From assembly GCF_000003605.2 (NCBI RefSeq), contig NW_003132784.1, forward strand, positions 1-33,765: DNA of 33,765 bases, written 5' to 3'. This DNA comes from Saccoglossus kowalevskii. Taxonomy: Eukaryota > Hemichordata > Enteropneusta > Harrimaniidae. Positions 1-10,699 of this stretch are shown piece by piece (the first letter of the stretch is position 1; every line of letters starts with the position of its first letter). The notes under the pieces are model-generated. The model was not told where the DNA came from and did no database searches. It saw only the letters and a list, made by a program, of their open reading frames with translations. The translations under genes were made by a program, and so were the position numbers.

Positions 1-125
1 ATTCAAGACATTAATGAGTGATGGCATCCCCGGTTATAGGCCTGGGTATTAGCCTTCCCCTCTATTTAAGACATTAATGAGTTGATGGCATCCCCGGTTA
101 TAGGCCCTGGGTATTAGCCCTTCCC
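1..125. repeat. Indel-degraded monomers at the left edge
   Basis: The first one to two monomers show many one-base losses in runs relative to the consensus: ACATTAATGAGTGATGG, TAGGCCTGGG, TAGCCTTCCCC and CTATTTAAGACATTAATG. From about 125 onward the sequence is regular. Such a patch at a sequence start fits low-accuracy bases at a contig end, or decayed monomers near a real array edge. The two cannot be told apart from sequence alone. Confidence 0.75.
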
Positions 126-1746
126 CTCTATTTTAAGACATTTAATGAGTTGATGGCATCCCCGGTTATAGGCTCTGGGTATTAGCCCTTCCCCTCTATT
201 TTAAGACATTTAATGAGTTGATGGCATCCCCGGTTATAGGCCCTGGGTATAAGCCCTTCCCTCTATTTCAAGACATTTAATGAGTTGATGGCATCCCCGT
301 TTATAGGCCCTGGGTATAAGCCCTTCCCCTCTATTTTAAGACATTTAATGAGTTGTTGACATCCCTGGTTATAGGCCCTGGGTATTAGCCCTTCCCCCTA
401 TTTCAAGACATTTAATGAGTTGATGGCATCCCCGGTTATAGGCCCTGGGTATAAGCCCTTCCCTCTATTTTAAGACATTTAATGAGTTGATGGCATCCCC
501 GGTTATAGGCCCTGGGTATTCGCCCTTCCCCTCTATTTTAAGACATTTAATGAGTTGATGACATCCTCGGTTATAGGCCCTGGGTATAAGCCCTTCCCTC
601 TATTTTAAGACATTTAATGAGTTGATGGCATCCTCGGTTATAGGCCCTGGGTATAAGCCCTTCCCTCTATTTTAAGACATTTAATGAGTTGATGGCATCC
701 CAGGTTATAGGCCCTGGGTATAAGCCCTTCCCTCTATTTCAAGACATTTAATGAGTTGATGGCATCCCTGGTTATAGGCCCTGGGTATAAGCCCTTCCCC
801 TCTATTTTTAAGACATTTAATGAGTTGATGGCATCCCAGGTTATAGGCCCTGGGTATAAGCCCTTCCCTCTATTTTAAGACATTTAATGAGTTGATGGCA
901 TCCCAGGTTATAGGCCCTGGGTATAAGCCCTTCCCTCTATTTTAAGACATTTAATGAGTTGATGGCATCCTCGGTTATAGGCCCTGGGTATAAGCCCTTC
1001 CCTCTATTTTAAGACATTTAATGAGTTGATGGCATCCCCGGTTATAGGCCCTGGGTATAAGCCCTTCCCTCTATTTTAAGACATTTAATGAGTTGATGGC
1101 ATCCTCGGTTATAGGCCCTGGGTATAAGCCCTTCCCTCTATTTTAAGACATTTAATGAGTTGATGGCATCCTCGGTTATAGGCCCTGGGTATTCGCCCTT
1201 CCCCTCTATTTTAAGACATTTAATGAGTTGATGGCATCCTCGGTTATAGGCCCTGGGTATTAGCCCTTCCCTCTATTTTAAGACATTTAATGAGTTGATA
1301 GCATCCCTGGTTATAGGCCCTGGGTATTAGCCCTTCCCTCTATTTTAAGACATTTAATGAGTTGATGGCATCCCAGGTTATAGGCCCTGGGTATAAGCCC
1401 TTCCCTCTATTTTAAGACATTTAATGAGTTGATGGCATCCCCGGTTATAGGCCCTGGGTATTAGCCCTTCCCCTCTATTTCAAGACATTTAATGAGTTGA
1501 TGGCATCCTCGGTTATAGGCCCTGGGTATAAGCCCTTCCCTCTATTTTAAGACATTTAATGAGTTGATGGCATCCCCGGTTATAGGCCCTGGGTATAAGC
1601 CCTTCCCCATGATTTTAAGACATTTAATGAGTTGATGGCATCTCAGGTTATAGGCCCTGGGTATAAGCCCTTCCCTCTATTTTAAGACATTTAATGAGTT
1701 GATGGCATCCCCGGTTATAGGCCCTGGGTATTCGCCCTTCCCCTTA

Positions 1747-2352
1747 TTTCAAGACATTTAATGAGTTGATGGCATCCTCGGTTATAGGCCCTGGGTATAA
1801 GCCTTTCCCTTTATTTTAAGACATTTAATGAGTTGATGGCATCCCCGGTTATAGGCCCTGGGTATTAGCCCTTCCCCTCTATTTTAAGACATTTAATGAG
1901 TTGATGGCATCCCCGGTTATAGGCCCTGGGTATAAGCCCTTCCCTCTATTTCAAGACATTTAATGAGTTGATGGCATCCTCGGTTATAGGCCCTGGGTAT
2001 AAGCCTTTCCCTCTATTTTAAGACATTTAATGAGTTGATGGCATCCCCGGTTATAGGCCCTGGGTATTAGCCCTTCCCCTCTATTTTAAGACATTTAATG
2101 AGTTGATGGCATCCCCGGTTATAGGCCCTGGGTATAAGCCCTTCCCTCTATTTCAAGACATTTAATGAGTTGATGGCATCCTCGGTTATAGGCCCTGGGT
2201 ATAAGCCCTTCCCTCTATTTTAAGACATTTAATGAGTTGATGGCATCCCCGGTTATAGGCCCTGGGTATTAGCCCTTCCCCTCTATTTTAAGACATTTAA
2301 TGAGTTGATAGCATCCCTGGTTATAGGCCCTGGGTATAAGCCCTTCCCTCTA
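1747..2352. repeat. Three copies of a 202-bp trimer higher-order repeat
   Basis: Nine monomers fall into three exact 202-bp units (67+68+67): 1747-1948, 1949-2150 and 2151-2352. Each unit runs in the order [TTTC start, CCTCGG, TATAAG, 67], [TTTT start, CCCCGG, TATTAG, 68], [TTTT start, TATAAG, 67]. The first two copies share the rare tail GCCTTTCCCT, at 1801 and 2003. The third copy's last monomer carries GATAGC and CCCTGG. The order is a typical product of unequal crossover three monomers out of register. Confidence 0.9.
1882..2352. repeat. Left copy of a duplicate pair 17,802 bp apart
   Basis: Seven monomers here match 19684-20154 monomer by monomer at a constant offset of 17,802 bp. The matching rare marks are the GCCTTT tail (2003 against 19805) and the GATAGC plus CCCTGG monomer (2307 against 20109). 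The only differences I see are CCCCGGG in the first monomer of the distant copy, TATTAG to TATAAG in the fourth, and TATAAG to TATGAG in the fifth. This links the left zone with the flank-like island inside the core. Confidence 0.85.
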
Positions 2353-2961
2353 TTTTAAGACATTTAATGAGTTGATGGCATCCCCGGGTATAGGCCCTGG
2401 GTATAAGCCCTTCCCCTCTATTTTAAGACATTTAATGAGTTGATGGCATCCCCGGTTATAGGCCCTGGGTATTAGCCCTTCCCTCTATTTTAAGACATTT
2501 AATGAGTTGATGGCATCCCCGGTTATAGGCCCTGGGTATAAGCCCTTCCCCTCTATTTCAAGACATTTAATGAGTTGATGGCATCCCCGGTTATAGGCCC
2601 TGGGTATTAGCCCTTCCCTCTATTTTAAGACATTTAATGAGTTGATGGCATCCCCGGGTATAGGCCCTGGGTATAAGCCCTTCCCCTCTATTTTAAGACA
2701 TTTAATGAGTTGATGGCATCCCCGGTTATAGGCCCTGGGTATTAGCCCTTCTCCTCTATTTTAAGACATTTAATGAGTTGATGGCATCCCCGGGTATAGG
2801 CCCTGGGTATAAGCCCTTCCCCTCTATTTTAAGACATTTAATGAGTTGATGGCATCCCCGGTTATAGGCCCTGGGTATTAGCCCTTCCCTCTATTTTAAG
2901 ACATTTAATGAGTTGATGGCATCCCCGGGTATAGGCCCTGGGTATTAGCCCTTCCCCTTTA
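2353..2961. repeat. Alternating dimer-like block with SmaI-type CCCGGG monomers
   Basis: Nine monomers in which TATAAG/CCCCTCT (68-bp) copies alternate with TATTAG copies that are mostly 67 bp: starts at 2353, 2421, 2488, 2556, 2623, 2691, 2759 and 2827, with a ninth, TATTAG copy at 2894 that breaks the alternation. Four of them (2353, 2623, 2759, 2894) have CCCCGGGTATA instead of CCCCGGTTATA, which creates a CCCGGG site. The monomer at 2691 has the CTCCTCT tract. The alternation implies a dimeric unit of about 135 bp spreading locally. Confidence 0.8.
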
Positions 2962-3976
2962 TTTTAAGACATTTGATGAGTTGATGGCATCCCCGGTTAT
3001 AGGCCCTGGGTATTAGCCCTTCCCTCTATTTTAAGACATTTAATGAGTTGATGGCATCCCCGGTTATAGGCCCTGGGTATAAGCCCTTCCCCTCTATTTT
3101 AAGACATTTAATGAGTTGATGGCATCCCCGGTTATAGGCCCTGGGTATTAGCCCTTCCCCTCTATTTTAAGATATTTAATGAGTTGATGGCATCCCTGGT
3201 TATAGGCCCTGGGTATAAGCCCTTCCCCTCTATTTTTAAGACATTTAATGAGTTGATAGCATCCCCGGTTATAGGCCCTGGGTATTAGCCCTTCCCCTCT
3301 ATTTTAAGACATTTAATGAGTTGATGGCATCCCTGGTTATAGGCCCTGGGTATAAGCCCTTCCCCTCTATTTTAAGACATTTAATGAGTTGATGGCATCC
3401 CTGGTTATAGGCCCTGGGTATAAGCCCTTCCCTCTATTTTAAGACATTAAATGAGTTGATGGCATCCTCGGTTATAGGCCCTGGGTATAAGCCCTTCCCT
3501 CTATTTTAAGACATTAAATGAGTTGATGGCATCCTCGGTTATAGGCCCTGGGTATAAGCCCTTCCCCTCTATTTTAAGACATTTAATGAGTTGATGGCAT
3601 CCCCGGTTATAGGCCCTGGGTATAAGCCCTTCCCCTCTATTTTAAGACATTTAATGAGTTGATGGCATCCCTGGTTATAGGCCCTGGGTATAAGCCCTTC
3701 CCCTCTATTTTAAGACATTTAATGAGTTGATGGCATCCCTGGTTATAGGCCCTGGGTATAAGCCCTTCCCTCTATTTTAAGACATATAATGAGTTGATGG
3801 CATCCCCGGTTATAGGCCCTGGGTATAAGCCCTTCCCTCTATTTTAAGACATTTAATGAGTTGATGGCATCCCCGGTTATAGGCCCTGGGTATTAGCCCT
3901 TCCCTCTATTTTAAGACATTTAATGAGTTGATGGCATCCCCGGTTATAGCCCCTGGGTATTAGCCCTTCCCCTCTA

Positions 3977-4245
3977 TTTTAAGACATTTAATGAGTTGAT
4001 GGCATCCCCGGTTATAGGCCCTGGGTATAAGCCGTTCCCTCTATTTTAAGACATTTAATGAGTTGATGGCATCCCCGGTTATAGCCCCTGGGTATTAGCC
4101 CTTCCCCTCTATTTTAAGACATTTAATGAGTTGATGGCATCCCCGGTTATAGGCCCTGGGTATAAGCCCTTCCCTCTATTTTAAGACATATAATGAGTTG
4201 ATGGCATCCCCGGTTATAGGCCCTGGGTATAAGCCCTTCCCTCTA
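3977..4245. repeat. Four-monomer haplotype shared with 9123-9391
   Basis: The run [TATAAGCCGTT, 67] [TAGCCCC, TATTAG, 68] [TATAAG, 67] [CATATA, TATAAG, 67] occurs here and again 5146 bp downstream. The rare GCCGTT tail lies at 4031 and 9177. The distant copy differs in its first monomer (CATATA and GATGAC). The same GCCGTT tail also occurs near 8639 and 10733, so this haplotype has seeded several core positions. Confidence 0.8.
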
Positions 4246-7200
4246 TTTCAAGACATTTAATGAGTTGATGGCATCCCCGGTTATAGGCCCTGGGTATTAG
4301 CCCTTCCCCTCTATTTTAAGACATTTAATGAGTTGATGGCATCCCTGGTTATAGGCCCTGGGTATTAGCCCTTCCCTCTATTTTAAGACATTTAATGAGT
4401 TGATGGCATCCCCGGTTATAGGCCCTGGGTATAAGCCCTTCCCTCTATTTTAAGACATTTAATGAGTTGATGGCATCCCCGGTTATACGCCCTGGGTATT
4501 AGCCCTTCCCTCTATTTTAAGACATTTAATGAGTTGGTGACATCCCCGGTTATTAGGCCCCTGGGTATAAGCCCCTCCCCCTCTATTTTAAGACATTTAA
4601 TGAGTTGATGGCATCCCCGGTTATAGCCCCTGGGTATTAGCCCTTCTCCTCTATTTTAAGACATTTAATGAGTTGATGGCATCCCCGGGTATAGGCCCTG
4701 GGTATAAGCCCTTCCCCTCTATTTTAAGACATTTAATGAGTTGATGGCATCCCCGGTTATAGGCCCTGGGTATAAGCCCTTCCCCTCTATTTTAAGACAT
4801 TTAATGAGTTGATGGCATCCCCGGTTATAGGCCCTGGGTATTAGCCCTTCCCCTCTATTTTAAGACATTTAATGAGTTGATGGCATCCCCGGTTATAGGC
4901 CCTGGGTATAAGCCCTTCCCTCTATTTTAAGACATTTAATGAGTTGATGGCATCCTCAGTTATAGGCCCTGGGTATAAGCCCTTCCTCTCTATTTTAAGA
5001 CATTTAATGAGTTGATGGCATCCCCGGTTATAGGCCCTGGGTATTAGCCCTTCTCCTCTATTTTAAGACATTTAATGAGTTGATGGCATCCCCGGTTATA
5101 GGCCCTGGGTATAAGCCCTTCCCTCTATTTTAAGACATTTAATGAGTTGATGGCATCTCCGGGTATAGGCCCTGGGTATAAGCCCTTCCCCTCTATTTCA
5201 AGACATTTAATGAGTTGATGGCATCCCCGGTTATAGGCCCTGGGTATAAGCCCTTCCTCTCTATTTTAAGACATTTAATGAGTTGATGGCATCCCCGGTT
5301 ATAGCCCCTGGGTATTAGCCCTTCTCCTCTATTTTAAGACATTTAATGAGTTGATGGCATCCCTGGTTATAGGCCCTGGGTATTAGCCCTTCCTCTCTAT
5401 TTCAAGACATATAATGAGTTGATGGCATCCCCGGTTATAGGCCCTGGGTATAAGCCCTTCCTCTCTATTTTAAGACATTTAATGAGTTGATGGCATCCCC
5501 GGTTATAGCCCCTGGGTATTAGCCCTTCTCCTCTATTTTAAGACATTTAATGAGTTGATGGCATCCCCGGGTTATAGGCCCTGGGTATAAGCCCTTCCTC
5601 TCTATTTTAAGACATATAATGAGTTGATGGCATCCCCGGTTATAGGCCCTGGGTATAAGCCCTTCCTCTCTATTTTAAGACATTTAATGAGTTGATGGCA
5701 TCCCCGGTTATAGGCCCTGGGTATTAGCCCTTCCCCTCTATTTCAAGACATTTAATGAGTTGATGGCATCCCCGGTTATAGGCCCTGGGTATAAGCCCTT
5801 CCTCTCTATTTCAAGACATTTAATGAGTTGATGGCATCCCCGGTTATAGGCCCTGGGTATAAGCCCTTCCCCTCTATTTTAAGACATTTAATGAGTTGAT
5901 GGCATCCCCGGTTATAGGCCCTGGGTATAAGCCCTTCCCTCTATTTTAAGACATTTAATGAGTTGATGGCATCCCCGGTTATAGGCCCTGGGTATAAGCC
6001 CTTCCCTCTATTTTAAGACATTTAATGAGTTGATGGCATCCCCGGTTATAGGCCCTGGGTATTAGCCCTTCCCCTCTATTTCAAGACATTTAATGAGTTG
6101 ATGGCATCCCCGGTTATAGGCCCCTGGGTATTAGCCCTTCCCCCTATTTCAAGACATTTAATGAGTTGATGGCATCCTCGGTTATAGGCCCTGGGTATAA
6201 GCCCTTCCCTCTATTTTAAGACATTTAATGAGTTGATGGCATCCCCGGTTATAGGCCCTGGGTATAAGCCCTTCCTCTCTATTTTAAGACATATAATGAG
6301 TTGATGGCATCCCCGGTTATAGGCCCTGGGTATAAGCCCTTCCCCTCTATTTTAAGACATTTAATGAGTTGATGGCATCCCCGGTTATAGGCCCTGGGTA
6401 TAAGCCCTTCCTCTCTATTTTAAGACATTTAATGAGTTGATGGCATCCCCGGTTATAGGCCCTGGGTATTAGCCCTTCCCCTCTATTTTAAGACATTTAA
6501 TGAGTTGATGGCATCCCCGGTTATAGGCCCTGGGTATAAGCCCTTCCCCTCTATTTTAAGACATTTAATGAGTTGATGGCATCCGTGGTTATAGGCCCTG
6601 GGTATAAGCCCTTCCTCTCTATTTTAAGACATATAATGAGTTGATGGCATCCCCGGTTATAGGCCCTGGGTATAAGCCCTTCCTCTCTATTTTAAGACAT
6701 TTAATGAGTTGATGGCATCCCCGGTTATAGGCCCTGGGTATTAGCCCTTCCCCTCTATTTCAAGACATTTAATGAGTTGATGGCATCCCCGGTTATAGGC
6801 CCTGGGTATAAGCCCTTCCTCTCTATTTCAAGACATTTAATGAGTTGATGGCATCCCCGGTTATAGGCCCTGGGTATAAGCCCTTCCCCTCTATTTTAAG
6901 ACATTTAATGAGTTGATGGCATCCCCGGTTATAGGCCCTGGGTATAAGCCCTTCCCTCTATTTGAAGACATTTAATGAGTTGATGGCATCCCCGGTTATA
7001 GGCCCTGGGTATAAGCCCTTCCCTCTATTTTAAGACATTTAATGAGTTGATGGCATCCCCGGTTATAGGCCCTGGGTATTAGCCCTTCCCCTCTATTTCA
7101 AGACATTTAATGAGTTGATGGCATCCCCGGTTATAGGCCCCTGGGTATTAGCCCTTCCCCCTATTTCAAGACATTTAATGAGTTGATGGCATCCTCGGTT

Positions 7201-7908
7201 ATAGGCCCTGGGTATAAGCCCTTCCCCTCTATTTCAAGACATTTAATGAGTTGATGGCATCCCCGGTTATAGGCCCTGGGTATAAGCCCTTCCTCTCTAT
7301 TTTAAGACATTTAATGAGTTGATGGCATCCCCGGTTATAGGCCCTGGGTATTAGCCCTTCCCCTCTATTTCAAGACATTTAATGAGTTGATGGCATCCCC
7401 GGTTATAGGCCCTGGGTATAAGCCCTTCCCTCTATTTTAAGACATTTAATGAGTTGATGGCATCCCCGGTTATAGGCCCTGGGTATAAGCCCTTCCTCTC
7501 TATTTTAAGACATTTAATGAGTTGATGGCATCCCCGGTTATAGGCCCTGGGTATAAGCCCTTCCCTCTATTTTAAGACATATAATGAGTTGATGGCATCC
7601 CCGGTTATAGGCCCTGGGTATAAGCCCTTCCTCTCTATTTTAAGACATTTAATGAGTTGATGGCATCCCCGGTTATAGGCCCTGGGTATTAGCCCTTCCC
7701 CTCTATTTCAAGACATTTAATGAGTTGATGGCATCCCCGGTTATAGGCCCTGGGTATAAGCCCTTCCTCTCTATTTCAAGACATTTAATGAGTTGATGGC
7801 ATCCCCGGTTATAGGCCCTGGGTATAAGCCCTTCCCCTCTATTTTAAGACATTTAATGAGTTGATGGCATCCCCGGTTATAGGCCCTGGGTATAAGCCCT
7901 TCCCTCTA

Positions 7909-7975
7909 TTTTAAGACATTTAATGAGTTGATGGCATCCCCGGTTATAGGCCCTGGGTATAAGCCCTTCCCTCTA
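7909..7975 (+). repeat. Reference monomer, 67-bp form (TATAAG, CCCTCT type)
   Basis: A clean copy that can serve as reference, with the start placed arbitrarily at the T-run. In order: an AT-rich segment TTTTAAGACATTTAATGAG (offset 1-19), TTGATGGCATCCCC (20-33) whose last C forms the monomer's only CpG with the following G, a 13-bp word GGTTATAGGCCCT (34-46), its diverged copy GGGTATAAGCCCT (47-59), and the tail TCCCTCTA (60-67). The strand is the orientation in which the window is written; no transcription direction is implied. Confidence 0.95.
7942..7967 (+). repeat. Internal 13-bp direct duplication inside the monomer
   Basis: Within every monomer two 13-bp words lie side by side: GGTTATAGGCCCT (7942-7954) and GGGTATAAGCCCT (7955-7967). 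They match at 11 of 13 positions, differing at word positions 3 and 8. This suggests that the present monomer grew by an internal duplication. The CCCCGGGTATA variant, common in 2353-2961 and 21974-22789, makes position 3 identical in both words, as expected from conversion of the first word by the second or from an independent T-to-G change. The same stretch is also an imperfect dyad (GGTTATA against TATAAGCC, with CCC/GGG at the centre). Confidence 0.85.
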
Positions 7976-8043
7976 TTTTAAGACATTTAATGAGTTGATG
8001 GCATCCCCGGTTATAGGCCCTGGGTATTAGCCCTTCCCCTCTA
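7976..8043 (+). repeat. Reference monomer, 68-bp form (TATTAG, CCCCTCT type)
   Basis: The neighbour of the 67-bp reference copy. It differs in two linked marks: TATTAG instead of TATAAG in the second 13-bp word, and one extra C in the pyrimidine tract (CCCCTCT), which makes it 68 bp. In the core, TATTAG copies are mostly of the 68-bp form, whereas in 2353-2893 the linkage is reversed (TATAAG with CCCCTCT, TATTAG mostly with CCCTCT). The marks have therefore been reshuffled between zones. Confidence 0.93.
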
Positions 8044-9122
8044 TTTCAAGACATTTAATGAGTTGATGGCATCCCCGGTTATAGGCCCCTGGGTATTAGC
8101 CCTTCCCCCTATTTCAAGACATTTAATGAGTTGATGGCATCCCCGGTTATAGGCCCTGGGTATAAGCCCTTCCTCTCTATTTTAAGACATTTAATGAGTT
8201 GATGGCATCCTCGGTTATAGGCCCTGGGTATAAGCCCTTCCCTCTATTTTAAGACATTTAATGAGTTGATGGCATCCCCGGTTATAGGCCCTGGGTATAA
8301 GCCCTTCCTCTCTATTTTAAGACATTTAATGAGTTGATGGCATCCTCGGTTATAGGCCCTGGGTATAAGCCCTTCCCTCTATTTTAAGACATTTAATGAG
8401 TTGATGGCATCCTCGGTTATAGGCCCTGGGTATTAGCCCTTCCCCTCTATTTCAAGACATTTAATAAGTTGATGGCATCCCCGGTTATAGGCCCTGGGTA
8501 TAAGCCCTTCCTCTCTATTTCAAGACATTTAATGAGTTGATGGCATCCCCGGTTATAGGCCCTGGGTATAAGCCCTTCCCTCTATTTTAAGACATTTAAT
8601 GAGTTGATGACATCCCCGGTTATAGGCCCTGGGTATAAGCCGTTCCCTCTATTTTAAGACATTTAATGAGTTGATGGCATCCCTGGTTATAGGCCCTGGG
8701 TATAAGCCCTTCCCTCTATTTTAAGACATATAATGAGTTGATGACATCCCCGGTTATAGGCCCTGGGTATAAGCCCTTCCCTCTATTTTAAGACATTTAA
8801 TGAGTTGATGGCATCCCCGGTTATAGGCCCTGGGTATAAGCCCTTCCCCTCTATTTTAAGACATATAATGAGTTGATGACATCCCCGGTTATAGGCCCTG
8901 GGTATAAGCCCTTCCCTCTATTTTAAGACATATAATGAGTTGATGGCATCCCCGGTTATAGGCCCTGGGTATAAGCCCTTCCCTCTATTTTAAGACATTT
9001 AATGAGTTGATGGCATCCCCGGTTATAGGCCCTGGGTATTAGCCCTTCCCTCTATTTTAAGACATTTAATGAGTTGATGGCATCCCCGGTTATAGGCCCT
9101 GGGTATAAGCCCTTCCCCTCTA

Positions 9123-9391
9123 TTTTAAGACATATAATGAGTTGATGACATCCCCGGTTATAGGCCCTGGGTATAAGCCGTTCCCTCTATTTTAAGACAT
9201 TTAATGAGTTGATGGCATCCCCGGTTATAGCCCCTGGGTATTAGCCCTTCCCCTCTATTTTAAGACATTTAATGAGTTGATGGCATCCCCGGTTATAGGC
9301 CCTGGGTATAAGCCCTTCCCTCTATTTTAAGACATATAATGAGTTGATGGCATCCCCGGTTATAGGCCCTGGGTATAAGCCCTTCCCTCTA
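9123..9391. repeat. Second copy of the four-monomer haplotype from 3977-4245
   Basis: It is collinear with 3977-4245 at an offset of 5146 bp, including the GCCGTT tail at 9177 and the following TAGCCCC and CATATA monomers. Its first monomer has CATATA and GATGAC, which the left copy lacks. Confidence 0.8.
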
Positions 9392-10272
9392 TTTTAAGAC
9401 ATTTAATGAGTTGATGGCATCCCCGGTTATAGGCCCTGGGTATAAGCCCTTCCCCTCTATTTTAAGACATTTAATGAGTTGATGGCATCCCCGGTTATAG
9501 GCCCTGGGTATAAGCCCTTCCCTCTATTTTAAGACATATAATGAGTTGATGGCATCCCCGGTTATAGGCCCTGGGTATAAGCCCTTCCTCTCTATTTTAA
9601 GACATTTAATGAGTTGATGGCATCCCCTGTTATAGGCCCTGGGTATTAGCCCTTCCCCTCTATTTTAAGACATTTAATGAGTTGATGGCATCCCCGGTTA
9701 TAGGCCCTGGGTATAAGCCCTTCCCCTCTATTTTAAGACATTTAATGAGTTGATGGCATCCCCGGTTATAGGCCCTGGGTATAAGCCCTTCCTCTCTATT
9801 TTAAGACATTTAATGAGTTGATGGCATCCCCGGTTATAGGCCCTGGGTATTAGCCCTTCCCCTCTATTTTAAGACATTTAATGAGTTGATGGCATCCCCG
9901 GTTATAGGCCCTGGGTATAAGCCCTTCCCCTCTATTTTAAGACATTTAATGAGTTGATGGCATCCCTGGTTATAGGCCCTGGGTATAAGCCCTTCCTCTC
10001 TATTTTAAGACATTTAATGAGTTGATGGCATCCCCGGTTATAGGCCCTGGGTATAAGCCCTTCCCTCTATTTTAAGACATATAATGAGTTGATGGCATCC
10101 CCGGTTATAGGCCCTGGGTATAAGCCCTTCCTCTCTATTTTAAGACATTTAATGAGTTGATGGCATCCCCGGTTATAGGCCCTGGGTATAAGCCCTTCCC
10201 TCTATTTTAAGACATTTAATGAGTTGATGACATCCCCGGTTATAGGCCCTGGGTATAAGCCCTTCCCCTCTA

Positions 10273-10678
10273 TTTTAAGACATTTAATGAGTTGATGGCA
10301 TCCCCGGTTATAGCCCCTGGGTATAAGCCCTTCCCCTCTATTTCAAGACATTTAATGAGTTGATGGCATCCCCGGTTATAGCCCCTGGGTATTAGCCCTT
10401 CCCCTCTATTTTAAGACATTTAATGAGATGATGGCATCCCCGGTTATAGCCCCTGGGTATAAGCCCTTCCCCTCTATTTCAAGACATTTAATGAGTTGAT
10501 GGCATCCCCGGTTATAGCCCCTGGGTATTAGCCCTTCCCCTCTATTTTAAGACATTTAATGAGTTGATGACATCCCCGGTTATAGCCCCTGGGTATAAGC
10601 CCTTCCCTCTATTTTAAGACATTTAATGAGTTGATGGCATCCCCGGTTATAGCCCCTGGGTATAAGCCCTTCCCTCTA
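10273..10678. repeat. Six consecutive TAGCCCC monomers
   Basis: Six neighbouring monomers all have TAGCCCC in place of TAGGCCC, a form that elsewhere is scattered singly. The first four alternate as a 136-bp dimer: TTTT start with TATAAG, then TTTC start with TATTAG, twice. The third also has the rare GAGATG. The last two are 67-bp TATAAG copies, one with GATGAC. This is a small, locally homogenised patch, most simply a recent dimer duplication or a conversion tract. Confidence 0.8.
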
Positions 10679-10699
10679 TTTCAAGACATTTAATGAGTT

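Larger units (their letters stand above)
126..4980. repeat. Left zone of the array (no CCTCTCT monomers)
   Basis: This stretch of about 72 monomers contains no CCTCTCT pyrimidine-tract form as far as I can see, although that form is abundant from 4981 onward. It is rich in CCTCGG and CCCAGG joints in its first part (about 540-2000) and carries the TATTCG form near 520, 1193 and 1731, a form otherwise seen only near 20743 and beyond 30870. CATATA first appears at 3784. GATAGC monomers occur near 1298, 2307 and 3256. Nearby copies are less alike than in the core. It includes the trimer and dimer-like blocks listed separately. Confidence 0.75.
5605..8111. repeat. 15- and 14-monomer higher-order repeat (1017 and 948 bp)
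   Basis: A run of eight monomers starting with a CATATA copy and ending with the rare TAGGCCCCTGGG plus CCCCCTA copy occurs at 5605-6146, 6622-7163 and 7570-8111. The distance from the CATATA mark to the GGCCCCTGGG mark is 508 bp in all three. CATATA lies at 5611, 6628 and 7576; GGCCCCTGGG at 6119, 7136 and 8084. The unit is thus 1017 bp (15 monomers) then 948 bp (14 monomers). The parts between the shared runs differ in monomer content, showing exchange with other units. A lone TTTGAAG start at about 6962 marks only the middle copy. Confidence 0.9.

Noticed and set aside
1-125. Telomeric repeat or chromosome end
   Set aside because: No short G-rich telomere-type repeat is present. The disturbed first monomers are the same satellite with run-length losses.
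7942-7954. tRNA-derived SINE or Pol III B box
   Set aside because: GGTTATAGG only loosely recalls GGTTCGAATCC. There is no A box, no tRNA-like fold and no poly-A or T-run end, and the unit is too short and purely tandem.
7955-7963. TATA-box promoters in TATAAG monomers
   Set aside because: GGGTATAAG looks TATA-like, but it lies within one of two diverged 13-bp words, is lost in the many TATTAG copies, and has no transcript unit downstream. Not listed as regulatory without RNA data.
7960-7985. 3' splice acceptor made by the pyrimidine tract and TTTCAAG
   Set aside because: A pyrimidine run followed by AAG resembles an acceptor, but there is no exon, no donor or open frame nearby, and it recurs in every monomer.
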